DNA from: Ruminococcus sp.
Lineage (GTDB): Bacteria > Bacillota > Clostridia > Oscillospirales > Acutalibacteraceae
Length of the DNA stretch: 64,000 nt
Assembly: GCA_017456845.1 (NCBI GenBank)
Contig: JAFTIP010000062.1
Coordinates: forward strand, 1 to 64,000
Reading direction: 5' to 3'
Position 1 is the stretch's first letter, and each line of letters opens with the position of its first letter. A program made the position numbers and the translations under genes. Below the pieces are notes generated by a model. The model was not told the origin of the DNA and did not search any database. It saw nothing but the letters and a program-made list of their open reading frames with translations. Of the stretch, positions 1 through 9,054 are shown piece by piece.

Positions 1-1189
1 AATTGCACGCAAAGGCGTTAATATTCAGAAGGGTCAGTCCGTACTTGTTGAGGCAGAGCTTGACCAGCCTGAATTTATTTAGATTTTAGTTGACGAGTGT
101 TACAAGGCAGGTGCATCTTCTGTTGATGTAAGGTGGAGCCACCAGCCTTTAACAAAGCTTAATGTAAGGCATAAAACTCTTAAAAACCTTTCAGCGGTTG
201 AAAGTTGGGAGCTTGAGAGAATGAAGCTTCAGGAAGAAACCCTTCCTGCAAGAATTGTTATTCTTTCCGATGACCCTGACGGCCTTAAGGGTGTTAATAT
301 GGACAAATACGCCAAGGCCTCTCAGGCTCGCCGCAAGGCATTCAAGCCATACCGCGACAGAATGGAAAATAAGTATCAGTGGTGCATTGCCGCTGTGCCC
401 GGCGTTAAGTGGGCTAAAAAGTTATTCCCCAACGACAGAAAGAGTGTTGCTGTGGAAAAACTCTGGGAGGCTATCCTTTCAGCTTCTAGAGCTGATGTTG
501 ACCCCATTGCACAGTGGGAAGAGCACAATGAAAACATTGCAAAAAGATGTGAGTATCTTAACTCTTTAGGTGTTTGCGAGCTTAAATATAAATCCTCCAA
601 CGGTACGGATTTTACTGTTGGCCTTATTGACGGTACACGCTTTGTTGGCGGTGCAGGCGGTACAACTAAGGGTATTATGTTTAACGCAAACATTCCTTCT
701 GAAGAAGTATTTATCACTCCTATGAAGGGAAGAGCCGAGGGTAAGGTGGTTTCTACAATGCCGCTTTCTTACGAATCTCAGCTTATTGAGAATTTTTCAA
801 TCACCTTCAAAGACGGTAAGGCTGTGGAGTACAGTGCCGAGAAAAACGAAGCTTTACTTGGCAAGCTCCTTTCTATGGATGAAAACGCAGGCTACCTTGG
901 CGAGTGTGCTTTAGTGCCCTTTGATTCTCCCATCAATAATTCTGGTATCCTTTACTATAACACTCTCTTTGACGAAAACGCTTCTTGTCATCTTGCACTT
1001 GGTGCAGGCTACAGCGAATGTATTCCCGGCTTTGAGGATATGACCTTTGAAGAGTGTGTAGAAAAGGGTTGCAACGATTCCATTATCCACGTTGACTTTA
1101 TGATTGGTGCTCCTGACCTTTCGGTTATCGGAGTTGATAAAAACGGTAATGAAACACCCCTTTTTGTAAACGGCAACTGGGCATTCTGA
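1..1189 (+). pseudogene. Family M29 aminopeptidase interrupted by an in-frame TAG; 5' end lies off the window
   Basis: Reading from base 2, the frame encodes a family M29 (AmpS-type) metallo-aminopeptidase, a cytoplasmic enzyme that removes N-terminal residues from peptides. The N-terminal strand is readable (ARKGVNIQKGQSVLVEAEL), but TAG at 80-82 interrupts it. The frame then runs open to TGA at 1187-1189. The first start after the stop is ATG 221, which would drop about 70 conserved residues and has no convincing ribosome binding site. Family motifs downstream are intact: LGECALVP, SCHLALGAGYSE and IHVDFMIG, which carry metal ligands in known M29 enzymes. TAG is a genuine stop elsewhere here (10832-10834; 27485-27487 on the minus strand), so recoding is unlikely. 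An AAG-to-TAG mutation or a sequencing error fits best. Confidence 0.7.
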
Positions 1190-1191
1190 TA

Positions 1192-1260
1192 CCGTTAGCC
1201 ACCCGATGGCAGTTCGCCTGCGGACAGGTTAAGTTAAGAGTAAACATCCATCAACGGCGA
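1192..1260 (+). repeat. Family A intergenic repeat, copy A1
   Basis: It begins three bases after the aminopeptidase TGA with CCGTTAGCCACC and ends with CATCAACGGCG. CGCC near 1216 and GGCG near 1256 can pair around an AGGTTAA arm. A T-run follows (1263-1272), so this copy could end transcription. Other copies are at 13341, 20559, 20749, 26115 (minus), 29556, 29822 (minus), 48740 and 49862 (minus). Confidence 0.75.
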
Positions 1261-1283
1261 GTCGTTTTTTTTAAATATTATAT

Positions 1284-1361
1284 CGTAGGGGCGGATATTA
1301 TCCGCCCGAAGGTGTTTGGATTACAGTAACATATAGCGGGCGATTGATAATCGCCCCTACA
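1284..1361. repeat. Family B hairpin doublet, copy B1
   Basis: The left half (1284-1310) is GTAGGGGCGGATATTATCCG followed by CCCGAA, itself a hairpin. The right half (1335-1361) is GCGGGCGATTGATAATCGCC followed by CCTAC, a second hairpin. The outer ends GTAGGGGCG and CGCCCCTAC are inverted repeats. This is a short, non-coding, REP- or MITE-like doublet. Related copies are at 16798, 20717/20866, 46318, 49813 and 60003. Confidence 0.75.
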
Positions 1362-1428
1362 ACATATTTCTGTTAGTGAAATAAACAAAAAATTCACAAA
1401 AAGTTTGGCTAAATTAACTGTATTTTGC

Positions 1429-1457
1429 TTGACAAATATGCTCTTAAGTGATAAAAT
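1429..1457 (+). promoter_or_regulatory. Sigma-A-type promoter of the pyr operon
   Basis: TTGACA at 1429-1434 and TAAAAT at 1452-1457 are separated by 17 bases. It lies about 160 bases before pyrC, leaving room for the attenuator leader. Confidence 0.75.
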
Positions 1458-1478
1458 ACATTCAGCAAATCTTTAAGA

Positions 1479-1589
1479 CGATACAGAGAGATCGGCAAGA
1501 TTGCAGAATATTTATCTTTTGGTGTAGCAGTACGCCAATTTTGCGGTATATTCAGCCTTGTCGTATTTTTCGGCAAGGCTTTTGTTTTG
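1479..1589 (+). promoter_or_regulatory. Candidate PyrR-type transcription attenuator
   Basis: Three elements are visible. CGAT-ACAGAGAG-ATCG (1479-1494) is a stem-loop with the CAGAGAG core of PyrR-binding loops. CGGCAAG (1493-1499) overlaps that stem and can pair, with one G-U, to CTTGTCG at 1557-1563. GCCTTGTCG...CGGCAAGGC (1555-1579) is a hairpin followed by TTTTGTTTTG, an intrinsic terminator. The arrangement matches the known anti-antiterminator, antiterminator, terminator logic by which PyrR-UMP/UTP shuts off pyr operons. The match to the PyrR consensus is partial and pyrR is not in the window, so the regulator is inferred. Confidence 0.65.
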
Positions 1590-1615
1590 CCCAAATCTCT
1601 CAGGAAGGAGAAGTT

Positions 1616-2833
1616 ATGAAAGAGCTTATCAAAGCTAAAATATACGGTTCTGATAAATACCCTGAGCTTAGTGCCTTTGTTTCTGATTTCTTCACTGAGA
1701 ATCCTGTTCTCGGTGTTCTTAATAATTCCCGTTTTGCTATATTTCCCGGTTTTTGCGATGTGCACGTGCATTTTCGTGAGCCGGGTTTTTCTTATAAAGA
1801 AACCATAAAAACGGGGTCTCAGGCGTCGGCTCACGGCGGTTACACCGACGTACTAACAATGCCAAACCTTAATCCTGTGCCCGACTCAGTTGAGCATATG
1901 AAGGTTCAGCAGGATATTATCGACAAAGACGCAGTTATCAAGGTTCATCCTTACGCTTCAATCACAGTTGGCGAAATCGGTGAAGAGCTGGTTGATATGG
2001 AAGCCTTAAAAGATAAATGTATTGCATTTTCTGACGACGGCAGGGGAGTGCAGAATGAAGATATGATGCGTTCTGCTATGCTTAAGGCAAAATCCCTTGG
2101 CAAAATGATTGTTGCTCACTGCGAGGTTAACGACCTTTTACTGGGCGGATATATTCACGACGGCGAGTATGCAAAGGCAAATAACCACAAAGGCATCTGC
2201 TCAGAGAGCGAATGGAAGCAGATTGAGCGTGATATAAAACTCAGCAAGGAAACAGGCTGTAAATACCACGTTTGCCACATATCTGCAAAAGAGAGTGTTG
2301 ACTTAATCCGTAAGGCAAAAGCTGAGGGGGTAGACATTACCTGCGAAACCGGCCCTCACTACTTGATTTTGGATGATAGCAATTTGCAGGAGCACGGCAG
2401 ATTTAAGATGAATCCGCCTCTGCGTGCAATGAGTGATAAAGAAGCCCTTTTGGAAGGTGTGCTTGACGGAACAATTGACTGTATTGCTACCGACCATGCA
2501 CCCCACGGCACCGAGGAAAAGGGAAGAGGCTTAGCTTTAAGCCCCTTCGGCATTACAGGAATTGAAACTGCCTTTCCTTTACTTTACACAAAGCTCGTCA
2601 AAACGGGCATACTAAGTTTTGAAAAGCTCATAGAGCTTTTATGTATAAACCCGAGAGAAAGGTTTAATATCCCGTTTAAGGGTGATTTCACAATCTGGGA
2701 TTTAGAGTCAGAGGTTGAGGTTAACGAAAGCTTCTTCCTCTCAAAAGGTACTCAGACTCCTTTCTTAAACGAAAAACTTTTTGGTAAATGTATGCTTACC
2801 GTATGTGACGGTAAGGTTTCATATAAAGCCTAA
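1616..2833 (+). CDS. pyrC: Dihydroorotase
   Basis: It catalyses the reversible cyclisation of N-carbamoyl-L-aspartate to dihydroorotate, the third step of de novo pyrimidine synthesis. The 405-residue protein has the amidohydrolase zinc motif DVHVHFREPG near residue 48, HCE near residue 168, HVCHIS near 220 and ATDHAPHG near 292, all expected in the binuclear zinc site. ATG 1616 follows AGGAAGGAG and is preferred to an in-frame upstream GTG at 1448 that lies inside the attenuator leader. It is the first gene of the eight-gene pyr operon and is slightly shorter than the usual 420-430 residues. Confidence 0.93.
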   Translation: MKELIKAKIYGSDKYPELSAFVSDFFTENPVLGVLNNSRFAIFPGFCDVHVHFREPGFSYKETIKTGSQASAHGGYTDVLTMPNLNPVPDSVEHMKVQQDIIDKDAVIKVHPYASITVGEIGEELVDMEALKDKCIAFSDDGRGVQNEDMMRSAMLKAKSLGKMIVAHCEVNDLLLGGYIHDGEYAKANNHKGICSESEWKQIERDIKLSKETGCKYHVCHISAKESVDLIRKAKAEGVDITCETGPHYLILDDSNLQEHGRFKMNPPLRAMSDKEALLEGVLDGTIDCIATDHAPHGTEEKGRGLALSPFGITGIETAFPLLYTKLVKTGILSFEKLIELLCINPRERFNIPFKGDFTIWDLESEVEVNESFFLSKGTQTPFLNEKLFGKCMLTVCDGKVSYKA

Positions 2834-2852
2834 TGTTATGGAGGAATGTAAA

Positions 2853-5800
2853 ATGGCTAAAAGAACAGACATTAAAAAGATTATGATTATCGGCTCAGGT
2901 CCTATCGTTATCGGTCAGGCAGCTGAGTTTGACTACGCAGGTACACAGGCTTGCTTAGCTCTTAAAGAAGAGGGTTACGAGGTAGTTTTAGTTAACTCCA
3001 ACCCTGCAACAATTATGACAGATACATCCATTGCCGATAAGGTTTATATGGAGCCCCTCACACTTGAGTATATTGCTCGCATTTTACGTTACGAGCGTCC
3101 CGACGCTATCGTTCCAGGTATCGGCGGTCAGACAGGCTTAAACCTTGCAATGCAGTTAGAAAAGAAGGGCGTACTCAAAGAATGCGGCGTTGAGCTTTTA
3201 GGTACAAGCAGCAAGTCCATTGAAAGAGCCGAGGACAGAGAGCTTTTCAAAGAGCTTTGCGAGAGCATCGGCGAGCCCACAATCCCCTCTGAGATTACTT
3301 ATAATCTTGATGAAGCTAAAGAAGCAGCAAAGCGTATCGGCTACCCTGTAGTTCTTCGCCCTGCATTTACTCTTGGCGGCACAGGCGGCGGCTTTGCAAA
3401 CAACGAGCAGGAGCTTGTAGATATCGGTATCAACGCTTTCAAGCTTTCTCCCGTGCATCAGGTTCTTATTGAGAAGAGCGTTAAGGGTTACAAAGAGATT
3501 GAGTTTGAAGTTATGCGTGACTCAGAGGATCACGCAATCACAATCTGCGGTATGGAAAACATCGACCCCGTTGGCGTTCACACAGGTGACTCTCTGGTTG
3601 TTGCTCCTATCCTTACTCTTAATGACCACGACCTTAAGATGCTCAACGATAGTGCTATTAAGATTATCAAAGAGCTTAAAATCGAGGGCGGCTGTAACGT
3701 TCAGTTCGCACTTAACCCCACAACTTCCGAGTACTTCCTCATTGAGGTTAACCCCAGAGTTTCACGTTCATCTGCTCTTGCTTCCAAGGCAAGCGGTTAC
3801 CCCATTGCAAGAGTAACAGCTAAAATTGCAGTTGGTATGGCACTTGAGGATATTGAGATTGCCAATACAACTGCAGCTTTTGAGCCAAGCCTTGACTACG
3901 TAGTAGCAAAGGTTCCCAGATTCCCCTTCGATAAGTTTGCAAATGCGTCAAACGTGCTTGGTACTCAGATGAAGGCAACAGGCGAAGTTATGGGTATCGG
4001 CTCTACTTTAGAGGAGTGCTTACTCAAATCCATCCGTTCACTTGAGACAGGCGCTTACCACTTCTGGCTTCCCAAGTTTGACAATATGACTACTGAGGAA
4101 CTTTACGCTTACCTTGACCTTTTCAAGGATGATACAATCTTCTGCGTAACCGAGCTTTTAAGAAGAGGCGAAACAGTTGAGAAGCTTCACGAGGTAACAA
4201 AGATTACTGCTTACTTCTTGGAGTCCCTCGTTAAGATTATCGCAATGGAAGAAAAGCTTAAGGCAAACGTTATGAATGAGGCTACCCTTAAGGAAGCTAA
4301 GGTTATGGGCTTTGGCGATAAGTTTATTGCAAAGCTTTGGAACTTAAATGAAATCGACGTTTACAACTTCCGTAAGGAAAAGGCAATGTTCCCTGTTTAC
4401 AGAATGGTTGACACCTGCCACACAAACGCTTATATTCCTTACTTCTACTCTTCCTACACAGGCGAGAACGCAAGTAAGCTTACAGATAAAAAGAAGATTG
4501 TTGTTTTAGGTGCAGGTCCTATCCGTATCGGTCAGGGCGTTGAGTTCGACTACTCCACAGTTCACGCTGTAACAACAATCAAAAATTCAGGTTACGAGGC
4601 AATTATTATCAACAACAACCCCGAAACCGTTTCCACCGACTATACAACTGCCGATAAGCTCTACTTTGAGCCTCTTACTCCCGAAGATGTTATGAACATC
4701 ATCGAGTTTGAAAAGCCTGAGGGTGTTATTGCTTCCTTAGGCGGTCAGACAGCTATTAACCTTGCTGAGCCTCTTATGAAGCGTGGCGTTAAGATTATCG
4801 GCACAGACTGCGAAGCTATCGACAAGGCAGAAAACCGCGACAGCTTCGAGAAAATCCTTACAGACCTCGGCATTCCTCAGCCTCAGGGTAAGGCTGTTAC
4901 AAACATTGAAGACGGTGTGGCCGCTGCAGAAAGAATAGGCTATCCTGTTCTTGTTCGCCCAAGCTTCGTTTTAGGCGGCAGAGCAATGCAGATTGTTACA
5001 ACTGAGGAGCAGTTAAGAACTTACCTTAAAACAGCCGTTGAAATCGACGAAGATAAGCCCGTACTTGTAGATAAGTACATTCAGGGTAAAGAGGTTGAGA
5101 TTGACGCTATCTGCGACGGCAGAGACGTTTTCGTTCCCGGTATTATGGAACTTGTTGAGAGAACCGGCGTTCACTCCGGCGACTCAATCAGCGTTTATCC
5201 CACATTCAGCATTTCAAATAAAGTTAAGGGCACAATCTTACAGTATGCTAAGCAGTTAGGCCTTGGCATCGGCATCGTTGGTCTTTACAATATCCAGTTC
5301 ATTGTTGACGAAAACGACAATGTATTCATCATCGAGGTTAACCCCCGTTCTTCCAGAACAGTTCCTTTCCTCTCAAAAGCTACAGGCTATTCTTTAGCTG
5401 ATATTGCAACTGAGGTTATTATGGGCAAGAGCCTTAAAGAGCAGGGTATCTTTGATATTTATCCCGAAGAGAAAAAGCGTTGGTACGTTAAGGTTCCCGT
5501 ATTCTCATTCAATAAAATAAGAGGTTTGGATGCTTACCTTTCTCCCGAAATGAAGTCCACAGGTGAAGCAATCGGCTATGACGATAAGCTTAACCGTGCA
5601 CTCTTCAAAGCTTTACAGGCAAGCGGTATGCACCTTCAGAACTACGGCACAGTTTTCGCAACCATTGCAGACTCTGACAAGGACGAGGCGCTCCCCTTAA
5701 TCCAGCGTTTCTACAACCTTGGCTTCAATATTCAGGCAACTGAGGGTACTGCAAAGTTCCTTATCGAAAACGGCATCCGTACACACGTTCTTCAGAAAAT

Positions 5801-6026
5801 CAGCGAGGGCAGCGAGGAAATCCCCGAGGCTATCCGTCAGGGTCACATTGCTTATATCATCAACACCCGCGAGGTTGGCTCTGTAGGCTCAGCTTCCGAC
5901 GGTCATATGATTCGCCATTACGCTACAGAGAACAACGTTTCTCTCTTCACAAACCTCGATACAGTTAACGTTCTTCTTGACGTTTTAGAGGAAACAACTT
6001 TAGCTATCTCTACAATCGACGCTTAA
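2853..6026 (+). CDS. carB: Carbamoyl-phosphate synthase large subunit
   Basis: It makes carbamoyl phosphate from bicarbonate, ammonia and two ATP. The 1057 residues show the internal duplication typical of CarB: two ATP-grasp halves starting with related phosphate-binding segments, IIGSGPIVIGQAAEFDYAG near residue 12 and VVLGAGPIRIGQGVEFDYS near 555, followed by a C-terminal MGS-like regulatory domain. ATG 2853 has GGAGG eight bases upstream. The amidotransferase subunit carA is not beside it, which is unusual; the glutaminase subunit must be encoded elsewhere if glutamine is the nitrogen donor. Confidence 0.95.
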   Translation: MAKRTDIKKIMIIGSGPIVIGQAAEFDYAGTQACLALKEEGYEVVLVNSNPATIMTDTSIADKVYMEPLTLEYIARILRYERPDAIVPGIGGQTGLNLAMQLEKKGVLKECGVELLGTSSKSIERAEDRELFKELCESIGEPTIPSEITYNLDEAKEAAKRIGYPVVLRPAFTLGGTGGGFANNEQELVDIGINAFKLSPVHQVLIEKSVKGYKEIEFEVMRDSEDHAITICGMENIDPVGVHTGDSLVVAPILTLNDHDLKMLNDSAIKIIKELKIEGGCNVQFALNPTTSEYFLIEVNPRVSRSSALASKASGYPIARVTAKIAVGMALEDIEIANTTAAFEPSLDYVVAKVPRFPFDKFANASNVLGTQMKATGEVMGIGSTLEECLLKSIRSLETGAYHFWLPKFDNMTTEELYAYLDLFKDDTIFCVTELLRRGETVEKLHEVTKITAYFLESLVKIIAMEEKLKANVMNEATLKEAKVMGFGDKFIAKLWNLNEIDVYNFRKEKAMFPVYRMVDTCHTNAYIPYFYSSYTGENASKLTDKKKIVVLGAGPIRIGQGVEFDYSTVHAVTTIKNSGYEAIIINNNPETVSTDYTTADKLYFEPLTPEDVMNIIEFEKPEGVIASLGGQTAINLAEPLMKRGVKIIGTDCEAIDKAENRDSFEKILTDLGIPQPQGKAVTNIEDGVAAAERIGYPVLVRPSFVLGGRAMQIVTTEEQLRTYLKTAVEIDEDKPVLVDKYIQGKEVEIDAICDGRDVFVPGIMELVERTGVHSGDSISVYPTFSISNKVKGTILQYAKQLGLGIGIVGLYNIQFIVDENDNVFIIEVNPRSSRTVPFLSKATGYSLADIATEVIMGKSLKEQGIFDIYPEEKKRWYVKVPVFSFNKIRGLDAYLSPEMKSTGEAIGYDDKLNRALFKALQASGMHLQNYGTVFATIADSDKDEALPLIQRFYNLGFNIQATEGTAKFLIENGIRTHVLQKISEGSEEIPEAIRQGHIAYIINTREVGSVGSASDGHMIRHYATENNVSLFTNLDTVNVLLDVLEETTLAISTIDA

Positions 6027-6035
6027 GGTGAGATT

Positions 6036-6773
6036 ATGAATCAGAGAATTTTAACGGTAACGGAGAATACTCCCCTTACCTCAAATGTTTACAAAATGGT
6101 TTTAAAAGGCGATGTATCGGAAGTTACACGTCCCGGCCAGTTCATTAATATTAAGTTAGACGGCTTCTACCTTCGCAGACCTATTTCGGTCTGCGATAAG
6201 GCAGAGGATAACCTCACAATTATCTACAAAGTAGTAGGCGAGGGCACCGAGTATATGGCAACTCTTACTGAGGGCGCTGAGCTTGACGTGCTCATTGGCC
6301 TTGGCAACGGCTTTGATGTTAACGCTTCAGGCGACTCAGCCCTGCTTTTAGGCGGCGGCGTTGGCGTGCCTCCTCTTTATATGCTTTGCAAGAAGCTTAT
6401 TGCCGAGGGTAAAAAGGTAACAGTCTGCCTGGGCTTTAACACAAAAGAGGAAGTTTTCTATGAGGATGAGTTCAAAGCTCTGGGTGCAGATGTAAGAGTT
6501 GCAACAGTTGACGGTACATACGGCACAAAAGGCTTTGTAACCAACCTTTTTGAGGATGTAGACTATTCTTACTACTACACCTGCGGCCCTGAGCCTATGC
6601 TCAAAGCAGTGTTTAACACTTGCACAAGTGATGGCGAGTTAAGCTTTGAGGAAAGAATGGGTTGTGGATTTGGCGCTTGTATGTGCTGCAGTTGCAAAAC
6701 AGTAACAGGCTATAAGCGAATCTGTAAGGAAGGCCCCGTTATGAAGAAGGAGGAGATATTATGGAACGCTTAA
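6036..6773 (+). CDS. pyrK: Dihydroorotate dehydrogenase B, electron-transfer subunit
   Basis: This iron-sulfur flavoprotein passes electrons from the PyrD FMN to NAD+ in class 1B dihydroorotate dehydrogenase. The 245 residues show a ferredoxin-reductase fold: the FAD-binding RRPISVCD motif near residue 48, the nucleotide-binding LLGGGVGVPPLY near 105, and a C-terminal [2Fe-2S] motif, GCGFGACMCCSC followed by RICKEGP. It lies nine bases after carB and its end overlaps the pyrD start by 13 bases, consistent with translational coupling of the PyrD2K2 complex. Confidence 0.93.
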   Translation: MNQRILTVTENTPLTSNVYKMVLKGDVSEVTRPGQFINIKLDGFYLRRPISVCDKAEDNLTIIYKVVGEGTEYMATLTEGAELDVLIGLGNGFDVNASGDSALLLGGGVGVPPLYMLCKKLIAEGKKVTVCLGFNTKEEVFYEDEFKALGADVRVATVDGTYGTKGFVTNLFEDVDYSYYYTCGPEPMLKAVFNTCTSDGELSFEERMGCGFGACMCCSCKTVTGYKRICKEGPVMKKEEILWNA

Positions 6774-7672
6774 AGGTTAATCTTTGCGGAATCGAGCTTG
6801 ATAACCCCATAATCCCCGCCAGCGGTACCTTCGGCTTCGGCTATGAATTTGCCGATATCTACGACATCAACAAGCTTGGCACTTTCTCTTTCAAGGGTAC
6901 TACCAAAGACCCACGTTTTGGCAATCCTACTCCTCGTGCTGCTGAATGCACAGCAGGTATCATCAACTCCGTTGGCCTTCAGAACCCCGGTGTTGACAAG
7001 GTTATTGCTGAGGAGCTTCCAAAGCTCAGCAAAGTTTTTAACAAAAAAGTTATGGCTAACATCGGCGGTTTTTCCGTTGAGGAATACGCTTACGTTGCTG
7101 AGAGAATCGCAGAATGTGAGCAGGTAGGCTGGCTTGAGGTTAACATCAGCTGCCCCAATGTTCACGGCGGCGGTATGGCAATGGGTGCCGACCCTAATAT
7201 GGCGGCTGCAGTAACCAAGGCTGTCCGCAAGGTTACAGATAAACCTGTGATTATTAAATTAAGCCCCAACGTTACAGATATTGTTTCAATTGCAAAGGCT
7301 TGCGAGGCAGAGGGTGCTGATGGTATAAGCTTAATCAATACACTTTTAGGTATGAGAATTAATTTAAAAACCAGAAAGCCCATAATCGCAAACAAAATGG
7401 GCGGTTTCTCAGGCCCTGCAGTTTTCCCTGTAGCATTGAGAATGGTTTATCAGGTAGCTTCAAATGTTAAGATTCCCGTTGTGGGTTTAGGCGGTGTAAG
7501 CAGGGCAGAGGATGTTATCGAGATGATGCTTGCAGGTGCAACTGCCGTTCAGGTAGGTGCCGCAAACCTTATCGACCCTGCAGCTTGCTCTGATATTATC
7601 GACAAGCTCCCGTCTGTTATGGACAAATACGGTATTAATAAACTTTCAGATATTATAGGAGGCGCATTATAA
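6761..7672 (+). CDS. pyrD: Dihydroorotate dehydrogenase B, catalytic subunit
   Basis: It oxidises dihydroorotate to orotate with FMN, the fourth pyrimidine step. The 303 residues form a TIM-barrel class 1B enzyme: NPIIPASGTFGFG near residue 14, NSVGLQNPGVD near 69, NISCPNVHGGG near 128 with the family's catalytic-loop cysteine, and the FMN phosphate site GLGGVSRAEDVIEM near 243. The start lies within the end of pyrK, after AAGGAGGAG. The neighbouring pyrK supports class 1B rather than the fumarate-using class 1A. Confidence 0.94.
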   Translation: MERLKVNLCGIELDNPIIPASGTFGFGYEFADIYDINKLGTFSFKGTTKDPRFGNPTPRAAECTAGIINSVGLQNPGVDKVIAEELPKLSKVFNKKVMANIGGFSVEEYAYVAERIAECEQVGWLEVNISCPNVHGGGMAMGADPNMAAAVTKAVRKVTDKPVIIKLSPNVTDIVSIAKACEAEGADGISLINTLLGMRINLKTRKPIIANKMGGFSGPAVFPVALRMVYQVASNVKIPVVGLGGVSRAEDVIEMMLAGATAVQVGAANLIDPAACSDIIDKLPSVMDKYGINKLSDIIGGAL

Positions 7673-8370
7673 TGGGTAAGGATGTTATTGTAGCTTGTGA
7701 CTTTTCAAGTGCACAGCAGGTTTTCGATTTCCTCGACAAATTCACAGAGAGAAAGCCTTTCGTAAAAATCGGTATGGAGCTTTTCTATGCAGAAGGTCCT
7801 CAGATTGTAAGAGAAATCAAAAAGCGTGGCCATAAGATTTTCTTAGACCTTAAGCTTCACGATATCCCCAACACAGTTAAGAAGGCTATGAATGTGCTTT
7901 CTAACCTTGATGTTGACATTACAAACCTTCACGCAGGCGGCACAACAAGAATGATGGAAGCCGCTTTGGAGGGCCTTATGAGACCTGACGGCACACGTCC
8001 CCTCTTAATCGCAGTTACTCAGCTTACATCAACTGACCAAGAGGCTATGGAGAACGACCTTCTTATTAAAGAGCCTATCGACGAGGTTGTTATCCACTAC
8101 GCAAAGAATGCCGCTAAGGCAGGCCTTGACGGTGTAGTTTGCTCTCCTCTTGAGGCAGGCAAGGTACACGCAAACTGCGGTGAGAAGTTCCTCACAATTA
8201 CTCCCGGTGTTCGTTTTGCTGACGGCGATGTGGGTGACCAGAAGAGAGTTATGACTCCCGCTCAGGCTAAGGAAATCGGCTCTGACTACATCGTAGTAGG
8301 CCGTCCCGTAACAGCCGCTGAGGACCCCGTAGCCGCATATAACCGTTGCGTTGCAGAGTTCTGTGACTGA
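7672..8370 (+). CDS. pyrF: Orotidine 5'-phosphate decarboxylase
   Basis: It converts OMP to UMP, the last step of UMP synthesis. The 232-residue barrel carries VACDFSSAQQ at the N-terminus, KIGMELFY near residue 34, the catalytic DLKLHDIPNTV near 62 (the Lys-Asp-Lys-Asp network), TPGVRF near 180 and the phosphate-binding IVVGRPVT near 208. Its ATG shares one base with the pyrD stop (TAATG), so translation is probably coupled. It is the short PyrF class common in Firmicutes. Confidence 0.94.
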   Translation: MGKDVIVACDFSSAQQVFDFLDKFTERKPFVKIGMELFYAEGPQIVREIKKRGHKIFLDLKLHDIPNTVKKAMNVLSNLDVDITNLHAGGTTRMMEAALEGLMRPDGTRPLLIAVTQLTSTDQEAMENDLLIKEPIDEVVIHYAKNAAKAGLDGVVCSPLEAGKVHANCGEKFLTITPGVRFADGDVGDQKRVMTPAQAKEIGSDYIVVGRPVTAAEDPVAAYNRCVAEFCD

Positions 8371-8412
8371 TTAAAAGAAAAATAATTACTTATAGATAAG
8401 GAGATAAATATT

Positions 8413-9051
8413 ATGCAGAAGCTTATAGCTAAGGATTTACTTTCCATCAAGGCAGTATTTTTCAGACCCGAAGAGCCCTTCACATGGGCAAGCGGCATCA
8501 AAAGCCCTGTTTACTGCGACAACCGCCTTACTCTCACAGCTCCCAAGGTAAGAACTGACGTTGAGGAAGGTCTTGCAAAACTTATTAAAGAGAATTACCC
8601 CGAGGCTGAGGTTCTTATGGGTACTTCCACAGCAGGTATTGCTCACGCAGCTATCACAGCTCATCTTCTTGATATGCCTATGGGTTATGTTAGAAGCGGT
8701 GCAAAAGACCACGGCCGCCAGAACCAGATCGAGGGTAAGCTCGAGAAAGGCCAGAAGGTTGTAGTTGTTGAGGACCTTATCTCCACAGGCGGCAGTGTTA
8801 TCGAGGTTGTTGATGTTCTCCGCGAGGCAGGCGCTGAGGTTTTAGGTATTGTTTCTATCTTCACATACGGTATGCAGAAGGGTCTCGACAGATTAGCTGC
8901 TGCAAATGTTAAGAACATTTCCCTCACAAACTTCGACGTTATCGCTGAGGTTGCCGCTGAGGAAGGCTATATCAAGGATGAGGACATTGCACGCCTTATC
9001 GCTTTCAGAAACAACCCCTCTGACGAAAGCTGGATTACAGCTAAGGCTTAA
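8413..9051 (+). CDS. pyrE: Orotate phosphoribosyltransferase
   Basis: It joins orotate to PRPP to make OMP. The 212 residues contain [13 protein letters not shown] near residue 25 and the PRPP-binding loop [13 protein letters not shown] near 120, the hallmark of type I phosphoribosyltransferases. AAGGAG lies upstream of the ATG. It sits between pyrF and pyrB with short gaps (42 and 3 bases), so it is part of the same transcript. Confidence 0.94.
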   Translation: MQKLIAKDLLSIKAVFFRPEEPFTWASGIKSPVYCDNRLTLTAPKVRTDVEEGLAKLIKENYPEAEVLMGTSTAGIAHAAITAHLLDMPMGYVRSGAKDHGRQNQIEGKLEKGQKVVVVEDLISTGGSVIEVVDVLREAGAEVLGIVSIFTYGMQKGLDRLAAANVKNISLTNFDVIAEVAAEEGYIKDEDIARLIAFRNNPSDESWITAKA

Positions 9052-9054
9052 GCT

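Noticed and set aside
80..82. Genome-wide TAG recoding (for example pyrrolysine)
   Set aside because: TAG ends two recognisable genes here, and no pyl genes or suppressor tRNA are in the window.
1448..1615. N-terminal extension of pyrC from GTG 1448
   Set aside because: It would translate the attenuator leader, has no ribosome binding site, and ATG 1616 has a good one and the expected protein start.
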